Source of the DNA: Heliocidaris erythrogramma
Lineage: Eukaryota; Echinodermata; Echinoidea; Camarodonta; Echinometridae
DNA length: 64,000 nucleotides
NCBI GenBank assembly: GCA_025617745.1
Contig: CM046853.1
Coordinates: 49,096,934-49,160,933 of the forward strand
Reading direction: 5' to 3'
The position numbers and the translations under genes were made by a program. Of this stretch, positions 55,516-64,000 are shown one piece after another. The notes beneath the pieces were generated by a model. It had not been told where the DNA came from, made no database searches, and worked only from the letters and a program-made list of their open reading frames with translations. Each line of letters begins with the position of its first letter. Position 1 is the stretch's first letter.

Positions 55516-56180
55516 TATTCTCTAGCTCTCTTTGTTTCTACTGCCATATTGCCATCGTCTGCTCATAGACAAAAACATAAAAATTGTATCTAATGATATT
55601 CTTTATCTGCCACTCTCTGAAGTTATTACTTCCAGCTTTGACCCTTGATACACTTTAAGTGACTGTTTCATAACTTTAATTGTTTCCTCCTTCCCACTTT
55701 TTCTATAATTTCAAGATTGATCATCACAATGCACACAACTTTCTTCGCAGGTCTTTTAAATTATTCAAAGCAATTTTTATCTTGGCTCTGGATAAGGAAA
55801 TTTTATCAACTACTCAAAAGCCAAAAAAATTGCCAAAAAGAAGTTTATCCCCCTAAAAGAAACTAACGTTCCCCCATTAAATAGACTAATATAATGACTT
55901 CCGAGGGATCAATTACTCTGCAAGGCTTTTCAGGGTTAAAAATGAAGATAAGGAATAGGAAATATTGAACTTGGGAGAGACAACAGTTGAAAACAAATGT
56001 GCATGAATTAGAGTGAGGAGAAATTACAAGTTGAATAATAGATGGCATCGCGCCGGCAAGGCTCCACTGGAAAGACCTTAAAGAAATCATAAAAATATCC
56101 ATGGCGGCATTCTCAAAAGAAAGGATGAATCTTATTGCCTTTCTTAGCTTCTGTTTTGATTAGTAAGCACATTCGGTTTG
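55516..56180. other. Non-coding stretch
   Basis: No gene or clear repeat is seen. Confidence 0.45.
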
Positions 56181-56184
56181 ATTG

Positions 56185-56510
56185 CATTATTTACTTGGAA
56201 TTGTGGGCTTGGCGACACATGATGGCAATATGACTATCCCTCTCTTCCTCTCTCTCTCTCTCTCTTACTTTCTCTCCCCCCCCCCCCCCCTCTCTCTCTC
56301 TGTCTCTCTGTCTCCCCTTTTCTCTCTCTTTCTTGTCAACTCGTTATTTACATGGAATTGTTGGTTTGGCGACCCAAAAGGGCAATATGACTATCTCACT
56401 GTCTCTCTCTGTCTGTCTCTCTCTCTGTCTCTGTCTGTCTCTCCTTGTATCTCTGCTTAGCTCTCTCTCTCTCTCTCTCTCTCTCCCTCTCTCTCTCTCT
56501 CGTCATCTCG
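56185..56510. repeat. Tandem duplication of a unique segment plus CT tract
   Basis: TATTTACTTGGAATTGTGGG...TTGGCGACACATGATGGCAA...TATGACTATC (56189-56240) recurs at 56345-56397 as TATTTACATGGAATTGTTGG...TTGGCGACCCAAAAGGGCAA...TATGACTATC. Each is followed by a long CT/TCTG run, so the unit is about 157 bp. Confidence 0.9.
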
Positions 56511-59352
56511 TTAAAGTTACGACTGCATTAATGTTTAAGTATCCTACTACACGTATGAAATATAAGAGAAGAATAGTTAGATAGCAAGAGAAGTTTAAAT
56601 GTGAAGCTATGGGCTCATACTCCATGTCCTTGCAGCATGTGTTTTAGTATGTTGCTCATTTAAACAACAGAACAAGTTTCTATAGTACCCGACGTGAATA
56701 GCAACGATTTTAATGCTTAATTGATAATAACTGATAATTTTATTCATTCTGATCCACATAAATTCGTGGAAATTCGTTTTCCACCAGCATAACAGAAAGC
56801 AACATGAAAATAGTACAGTACAATGCAACATAACAAACATGCAAATACAATTAAACAAGAAATTCTCTGCATGGCATTAATTTTGCCAAATAATTTGTCC
56901 ATTATTTTTTTCATTCATGTTTGCTACTGAAATGTTTACTTGTACCCTTTCCTTCTTTTATCTATTCAGTCTATTTAATCTTGATTAGTTGACAGAGAAT
57001 GGGTAGATTTAATATTTAACAAAAAAGGTAAAAAGTGAGTATAGAGGAAGAAGAATGATGAAAAAGTAGACGTCAAATTAAAAGATGATAAATGGAAGAA
57101 GCGAAGAAAGGTTATGAGGAGATAAGAGACAAACGTGATTAAGAGAGCAATAATACTTTTATATAAAAATAATAATTTTGATGTAAATAGTTTAATATGT
57201 TTTCCGGATGGTCAAGGATAGCTTTATAAACAATACAACAAGTTATTTTTTTTTTTAATGTTATACCTTTAATAGAGCAACGAAATATTATAACTGCGAA
57301 GTGTATCAACTAGACTAGAATATAATATATATATAAATAGAATACAACCTTAATCATCCAGTAAGAATTGAATGTAAATAAATAGAATATGATATAAATA
57401 CATAAAATTATTGTTTTCAGCAAGCATCAAGCAAATAAAATGAAGCAAAAGATCGCAATTTCTCATCAAATGTTTGCTAGATTGTCGAAGGCTTCAATCA
57501 AAATTCCCCTACCTACAAACTCGCCTCCTCCCAATTTGTCACCCAAAAATGGCAGATAATCAGAGCTTGAGGGCATGATTTGTTGGTCATCTCTTATTCA
57601 TAGGTTCTCTCACTATTTCGTCTATTTGAGGATAAATTCGACTACGGCTAGCCAACTGACCAGACGATGGAATTGGACGGAGCCCCCGAGGTCAAGCGTG
57701 AAAATTGGTCCTCTGGTCATATTTCTACGTTGTTTCATAGAAATATGACACCAATACGATGACCTAGAAAATTGGATGACTCCAGTTTTGGCATCCCTCC
57801 ATTGTGTTCTTAGGTCATATTGATTATAAGCATCAACTTATAATTAGGAACCCATGACTAAATTTACAAGGCCTCTAATAATGGGGAGGGTGCCCCCACT
57901 GCCCCTTTAGCTACGCTATGGCGTCTGACCTTCCAAGAGCTAGCTTGGAAATGCCTTGATAAAAATAGGAAGATTTTTAAGTATTTTGAGTAACAAAATA
58001 AGAACAAAATACGAGTGGAAATTAATCCTGATCAGTCACAAATAATGATTGTCTTTCTAAGCTGAATAGTGTATGCCATATTCTCTCTATGATGAATATC
58101 GTAAATACTTCACTAAATGTGTTATTGTTGAGTAAGGGCCCCTGAGTCGAGCAGTTATCTAACTGAAAGGTCAATCCTGCCAAAATAAAAGGAAAGATAA
58201 ATAATGAATCTATAACAAACTCTTTTCTCTCAATTTACATTAAAAAATTTAAAGAATTATTTTTACATCCTGTAGCAGGATAAATATAGACCTGCCAAAA
58301 GTTGACGAGAATACATCTACATCTAACGTAGATGAGAAGCGAAATCTGCAGTGATTTTATAGAGGAATTTACCCCTTTAGATGTGTGGCCGAGTGTCTTA
58401 CTGAAATTGTGAAATGAAACCCATTTTGATGGAAATGCTGCAGTTTGCCTGTGATCGTAAATTCTGGAACAGATAATCAAGAATGGTCAAGGAACCAAAT
58501 AAAGGTCTAAATTCCATTGAGGGAACAATTGAAAAGATTAATGAATGAATGAATTTGTAGAAACTGAACAGAAATAACAGTGCTTTGTTCACAAAACCAT
58601 TGCAACAATGTGTAACTACAGTATACAACCTTAATTTTTAATGTGACATTTTGTTACATTGGTTTTCCCGACCTAACCTCTATTTTGATTTTAAAAAAAT
58701 TGTTGAAAAGTAATGAAATTAGCCAATTCCAATCTCGAGAGGCTGCAGCCCCAGCCCCCTCCCCCCTCCCCCAGCCCTGCCTCATTATGAGAAATTTATA
58801 CCAAGCATTACCACTACCTTAAAACAACTAAACCAATCACTCATTGAACTCCGCTTCACCGTGTTCGCAGTAATCCCAGCAATTTCTTAGTCGCAACTGA
58901 TTTGCTCATTCAAAGTAGATGAGATATTTCCGTAGTGGCTAATAACAAAAAGTAAGAAACTAAGGCCTGTAAATGCCAAGTGTTCCATGTCAACAAAGGT
59001 CATAATCGATATAAATCACGCAACTTATTCAAAAATCACAATAAGTGAAAGTTTGGAGCGAAGTGAAATCTGGAAAGCAGTCGACAAGTGTCAGATATAT
59101 TGAGCATTCCCCTCATGCCTCCACTCCCCGTGCCTTGCGGGTTCATCATCGCTATCCAGGGCCTCTGATACAAATCACCTTCATAAATCAAATGTGTTGT
59201 AGCCAGCTTTTTGTTAAGAAATCGATTACATTCATCTGTTCCATTTCCATTTTGGGACATTAGAAATGATTTGGTGACCATAAAGCATCACTTTCTTTTC
59301 GATTGGTTTGCGAGCCCACCGACCGCTCGTCGCGGGACTCGACCTAATCACA
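56511..59352. other. Non-coding stretch
   Basis: No gene recognised. A small hairpin, GTCATATTTCT/AGAAATATGAC with a 12-nt loop, is at about 57716-57749. A C-rich patch is at 58748-58775. Confidence 0.45.
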
Positions 59353-59354
59353 TG

Positions 59355-59668
59355 TGAAACTTAAGTGATTTTTATTTCTATTTTCCTGCAAACTTGAGTG
59401 AGTGTTTTCTATTTCCCGTAAACCTTCAGTGAGGATTGTAGTTTTCTTTTTCACCAGAAAACCTTAAGTGAATGTTTCCTATATTCCGCCATACTTAAGT
59501 GAATGTTTCCTGTTTTCAGCAAAACTAAAGTGATTGCTTTCTATTTCCCGCAAAAATTAGGTGAATATTTTCTATTTTCCGCAAAACTTAAGTGAATGTT
59601 TTCTATTTTCCGCAAAACTTAAGTGAATGTTTTCTTTTTTTCTACAAACTTAAAGTGAGGGCTTTCTA
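59355..59668. repeat. 31-bp minisatellite with TTAAGTGA core, about 10 units
   Basis: Unit form: CGCAAAACTTAAGTGAATGT, then TTTCTATTTTC. Core positions are about 59361, 59393, 59425, 59463, 59495, 59526, 59557, 59588, 59619 and 59650. Variants are TTGAGTGA, TTCAGTGA, CTAAAGTGA and TTAGGTGA. The units around 59,580-59,640 are almost identical and the outer ones are diverged. Confidence 0.9.
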
Positions 59669-59689
59669 TTTTCTACATGCAGACTCAGC

Positions 59690-59905
59690 TTCGAAACGTG
59701 GAATGAAGGCAGATGTTTAGAGGTGGATAAGTCAACGATCACAAGGTATGGGGTTAATTCACGATCTCTTGCAAGACATTCGTCCATTCCCCACAATTTA
59801 CCCTGGTTTTCTAAATGGGTAGGTTGGATTATTCCTTGGAATGCACCATGTGCACTGTTCGTCAATAACGGTTGCCGGAGCTAAAGTCAGGGTAATAAAT
59901 TCTCT
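59690..59905 (+). mobile_element. Decayed SINE copy
   Basis: GAGGTGGATAAGTCAACGAT, then AAGGTATGGGGTTAATTCAC, matches the SINE head with a broken B box. The body has CATTCGTCCATTCCCCACAA. The tail GTTGCCGGAGCTAAAGTCAG, then GGTAATAA, matches the copy at 42,360-42,655 (CAGCTACAGTCAGGGTA). Confidence 0.65.
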
Positions 59906-61138
59906 GGAAGTTCAGAGAGAGACAATATCTAATGAGCTACAGCGCTACAGAAAAAGCGGAATGTTATTTTCATTAATGAAATATATTTTGGAGAGAGAGA
60001 GAGAGAGAGTGGATAATAAGGAGGGGGTGTACGAGTCACGTTTTTAATTAGAATGCATACATAATTTCTCCCAGAAGAAGAATGAATTAGGTAGAGTAAC
60101 AAGAAAAGTAATGATAGTAATAACTTTGAGAATGGATTGAGAAGCTCACTGAATGAAGAAACCGTAATTTGTTTTGGAAGTTACAAAGTAGATTTTCAAT
60201 GACCTTTATAATTTTTTTTAGGTTGAAATAAGAGATGGTGAGCTCTTTTTAAAGATTGTATCTATCGAGTAATTGGCACCTTTAACTTACACGAAATTAT
60301 GTCCTCAAACACACCACATTCATTTATCAAGAGGAGATATACCATATGAGTTACACATGCAGGATAAATAAAATAACATGTAGACGTCACATTTAGTATT
60401 ATACATGTCTACCTTGAGAGGACTATGTTAATAACATACCCCTATGTTATAGAAGTAAACTATGGTTATAAAATAGTCCTTTATCAAGAGTTATACATCC
60501 TCGAATTAACATAACAATGAAACCTAAGTAGGAAACTGAGCGGCGTGACCATGTTAACAGCTGAGGAAAGGTGGCAGAAGAAAGTCGAAATACTGTAATT
60601 GTTCTGAATCCCGAAAAAACATGAATGATCGTGGTCATTGCGATGATGGTGATGAAGATGATAGAATGATAATGACGGTTAAGAGAACACTGCATATGAA
60701 GGATGCGGGGAAAAGTCAAATACTAAGTTATAATTCGTTCGCCATAACTATAAGAAGCTGTGGGTTAATGGTGAACACGTCGAAGACAGTGTCCTGATGA
60801 TGCTCAGTGTCATGGCGACAATTTTGATAGCCATCTTGAAGATAATCTCTCCGAAAGGAAGGTTCAAGTTCAGGAGTATAAACATGGTGTTGGTATATCG
60901 CAGCAAGCAAGTTTTTTGAGATGTGAAGAGTGCGGGTTAGTTCGTCTACGGGGAGGCGTGAATTTCGTGCCTCGGTGGTCGGCACTGATCACCAACCATC
61001 GTCACGCGTTGTTTCCAGCGCCAGCCCATTCTTTATCTAACCATAACTAATGTAGCCGGAAAAAGAGTCCGGCCAGAAAAGAAAACAGGTTTTTCTTCTT
61101 GAGTCGTTGCCCATGCCAAAGTTGCCAGTTTTTATGTG
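59906..61138. other. Non-coding stretch
   Basis: No gene recognised. A GA run is at 59993-60009. Confidence 0.45.
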
Positions 61139-61254
61139 AAAGGGGGACATGCATGTTTGTTAAGTAAAATATTAAAATTTTACCGAACACCAGGGTGTTT
61201 TACCCAGGAATGTTTGATATTTTTTACCCCTCAAACATGCATATCCCCTTTTTT
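61138..61254. mobile_element. Palindromic MITE-like element, about 115 bp
   Basis: AAAGGGGGACATGCATGTTT at the left is inverted as AAACATGCATATCCCCTTTT at the right. Smaller inverted words lie inside (GGGTGTTTTACCC). Confidence 0.7.
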
Positions 61255-61644
61255 ACCTAATAATGGGTAAACCAGTGTTTTTCCCCTTTTCTTTCAAGAT
61301 TCGAAAAAAAATTGATTTGATTCGTTTAATTTTATTAAAAATCATGCCATCTATTTAGGCCAACGAGTTATGAACAACCTAAATTAGTATATGATTATAT
61401 GATTCTTTTTGAGGGAATAACAATTCTTCTTGTATTTGATTAATGGTAAGAACAATTAATTTTTCAAAGGACGTGTCTATTTAAATAATGTCAAAATGCA
61501 TACTTTTCTTCCAAAGGGGGGGGGGGGGAACGGGCCGGAAGTGCCCCCCCCCCCCTTGGATCCGCCAATGAAAAATTATGATATTTTGTGAAAGAAGCCC
61601 TTAAAAGATTTCTTGTTTATGTGAGGTCGATATCGATATTCTCC
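61255..61644. other. Non-coding stretch
   Basis: A G run (61517-61528) and a C run (61545-61556) face each other across about 16 bases, so a G/C hairpin is possible. Nothing else is recognised. Confidence 0.5.
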
Positions 61645-61761
61645 AGGGGAGCGTTTCATCAAGCGTTTTGTCAGTGATTTTTACCGACAAATGTTTGTTA
61701 TAAGCTACTGAAAACCTTGCACCTGATTGGCTGAGACAAAACGCTTGATGAAACGCTCTCC
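61645..61761. mobile_element. MITE with GGGGAGCGTTTCATCAAGCG termini
   Basis: AGGGGAGCGTTTCATCAAGC plus GTTTTGTC at the left is inverted at the right as GACAAAACGCTTGATGAAAC plus GCTCTCCT, 27 of 28 positions. The core CTACTGAAAACCTTGCACCT plus GATTGGCTGAGA is shared with 22757-22905. Confidence 0.9.
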
Positions 61762-62104
61762 TAAATATCATTCAGCAGTAGTGTACTTTCCTTTCTTTTC
61801 TCTTTTCGAAGGCTTTATATTTCGTTGATTACAGAAGCAAATTATAACACCGATGATTTCACATTTTGACAGTCACTGTCATTACGGAGGATGAAGAAGT
61901 CGGTTAAAAGGGACATATTCTAACAGGGGACACTATCTTGGTCAATGCCTGGGACCCATCATTTTTCTGGCATAAGACGTTGTCTGAATGGCAAATAGTG
62001 GGCGCCACGCTAGACCGTGCAGATAAGACATGCACAGAGGAGATGGAGGCAGCGTAAGTGGATGTAGACTTCCCTCAAAGCTTTCCATGTTTAATAATAA
62101 TAGA
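61762..62104. other. Non-coding stretch with a SINE-flank repeat
   Basis: TTTTGACAGTCACTGTCAT at about 61863 and GTTAAAAGGGACATATTC at about 61903 match the sequence just upstream of the SINE at 42,461. No gene recognised. Confidence 0.5.
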
Positions 62105-62372
62105 TGCGTTGATTATAGCGCAACTACACTCTACTGCGCAACACAGTATCATATTATTACCCCGGCTTTGTCTGAGCCGCCGCCATGATAAGGCGCTATA
62201 TAGCATTCAAGGGATTTTCTTCCATTCGAGTACCCATTTACCTCACCTGGGTGGAGCGTGGCAAATGTAGATTGATGTATTGCCAAAGAACGTTAGTGCT
62301 GTGACAGGGACTTGAACCCCGTACCTACTGATCCACAGTCCGGTGACTTATCCACTAGACCACAACGCCTAT
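62105..62372 (-). mobile_element. tRNA-derived SINE copy
   Basis: On the minus strand the head at 62372-62305 reads GTTGTGGTCTAGTGGATAAG (A box), CACCGGACTGTGGATCAGTA, then GGTTCAAGTCCCTGTCAC (B box). The body has CATCAATCTACATTTGCCAC, GCTCCACCCAGGTGAGGTAA, ATGGGTACTCG and the 3' words AAAGCCGGGGTAATAA. The order is the same as in the copies at 27,172 and 42,360. Confidence 0.8.
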
Positions 62373-62809
62373 GTTTTTCGAAGTGTCATTTTAAACAGAA
62401 GAATGCGAGATTTTACACACGTACTGAAAAAATGAATTATTTCTCTTGCAATAGATACTTTTGTGCAATGCCAAATTAACCACTGTATTTTGAAGTTCTA
62501 ACTATATACATGATATAAAAAGATATATACAAATATAAAATACACAAGGAAAATTGAAAATAAGTAATGATTTATTATTCTCATCTCAATTAAGATACGC
62601 TTAGTTAACAAAAAATAATAGGCATTATGGGTATAGTTTCAGTTTTAGTTTCATTTTTTATTAGTGCTTTACATATCAAAATAAAATACAATTTTTTTAA
62701 AGTACAATCTTCGACGAGTTGTATTTAAGATGGTATTACGTAATAACATACATGTCACTTAATAAAAGCAACGAAAATGATGACATAATAGAAATAATTG
62801 TTTTCTGCT

Positions 62810-62850
<41 letters not shown>

Positions 62851-64000
62851 TTTGTTTTTTTCACAAGCTCAATAGTCATGGACAAATGATAAACCAATAT
62901 ATACAGAATGTGTATATTTTTATCGTATAGTTCTTGCTCTTTCCAATAGCATTCTTAATTCTGTAAATTTTCTGTTTTTCCGTTTTTGTTTACTTTTGTT
63001 GTTTACAATACACATTTGGAAATGAATAAGGTCATAAAGTGTTCACCTTGGATCTATAGCTAAGGGTCATGTTAACTCCTTACGATCAGCCGGACGACTA
63101 CGCGAAATGATTCGCAGCAATCTCTATTTTCTTTAAGTTTACCTTTTTACCAACTTTCATACGTACAGCCATTGAAAGGGTAAGATTCGGTCAAAAAGAA
63201 ATATTTTTTTTTGTTTTAATGTCATCAGCCTTGAACTCAGACCACGATTGAGCCTAGCTGTCACGCAATCGAACTTTCTTCTTTTTTTGTCTTTAGCCGA
63301 AACTCAATGATGCGTGAATAGCGCGCCAAAATAGGTTAATATGGTGGTCGTAATAAACGTCTGTCTGCTTAAGGGTGTCTCATGTGTAGCCACAAGGGTA
63401 TTAATGAGTTTTACAACCCTCTGACTAATTTATGAGAGAAATTTAGACACGATTCCTCCTCCCTTCCCCCCTCCCCTTTTCATCCTCTATCGTTTTGTCA
63501 CTAAATATTAATAAATAAATACATCGTCTGCCCGAACCCCTCACCAAACCATGTTCAAAAATTTAATTAAAAATGCAGTCGGAAAAGAAAATGTTGTGCA
63601 AGACTTTAAGAAAATAGTTTTCTTCAAAATACAGACAAGAGAGTGGATACAGGTATATGCGTCCACCAGGATATTCAATTGCATTTATTGTTGTGCGTAA
63701 AGATTATAAATTGTTTTAAGGAGGATATGTTTAAAAAGCATTACCTAAAATTTTCTGGTTAATGTATGATAAAGTGTGTATTTAATGCACATCTAGTTTT
63801 ATCCAAGAAAATGTCTGTAAAGTGTCCTTTAATGCACTTTCGGTAATACTTTGTTTTAAAGACGGCATGGTATTCCTTGTCAGTACTATAATGTGATACT
63901 TTTTTTATATGTAGATGTGTGGACAGACCGGTTTCAGACACACACTTAATATAGAATGAGCAGAGCTCGATGTACCTCACTTAACGCTTAACGAAAGCTG
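62373..64000. other. Non-coding right end with CT microsatellite
   Basis: A pure CT run of about 35 bases lies at 62813-62847. The rest is AT-rich with no recognisable gene, RNA or repeat. Confidence 0.5.

Noticed and set aside
57714-57749. Candidate microRNA hairpin
   Set aside because: The stem is only about 11 bp with a 12-nt loop, too short for a typical precursor.

Overview
The window is animal (metazoan) nuclear DNA. It holds one recognisable protein-coding gene, split by GT-AG introns, in a sea of interspersed repeats, microsatellites and AT-rich non-coding sequence. The mix of repeats (hairpin-headed tandem arrays, short palindromic elements, tRNA-derived SINEs, long CT/GA and poly-G tracts) suggests a marine deuterostome, most likely an echinoderm such as a sea urchin. 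That assignment is inference from repeat style and from a dymeclin that is clearly homologous to, but diverged from, vertebrate dymeclin.

From 1 to about 18 kb lies the 3' three-quarters of the dymeclin gene (DYM) on the + strand: eleven exons from 2611 to the stop at 18047-18049, joining in one continuous frame of 511 codons plus stop. The start codon and roughly the first 160 residues lie upstream of the window. The introns are full of repeats: a tandem array with a two-monomer higher-order period (369-2330, upstream of the first visible exon), a 416-bp tandem duplication (4906-5766), a large inverted repeat just before an exon (6059-6407), a pogo/Tigger-like non-autonomous transposon (8647-9897) and a 12-copy satellite of about 330 bp (about 10075-13998).

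From 18,050 to about 24,765 the AT-rich sequence could be a very long DYM 3' UTR ending near an ATTAAA signal, or plain intergenic DNA. It contains decayed extra copies of the end of the last exon, a TTAA-flanked element with CCC termini, and several small inverted-repeat elements.

From about 24.8 kb to the end I recognise no gene. This is about 39 kb of intergenic or long-intron DNA with polypyrimidine/polypurine tracts, trinucleotide arrays, several SINE copies sharing one tRNA-like head, a large fold-back element with tRNA-like sequence in both arms, TTAA-flanked inverted-repeat elements, and a 31-bp minisatellite that iterates a TTAAGTGA motif. I found no CRISPR array, rRNA, convincing functional tRNA, virus or bacterial-type operon, and no clearly new biochemical system. 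The most notable structures are the duplicated dymeclin exon, the array that runs through the dymeclin stop codon, and the fold-back and hairpin-headed repeats.
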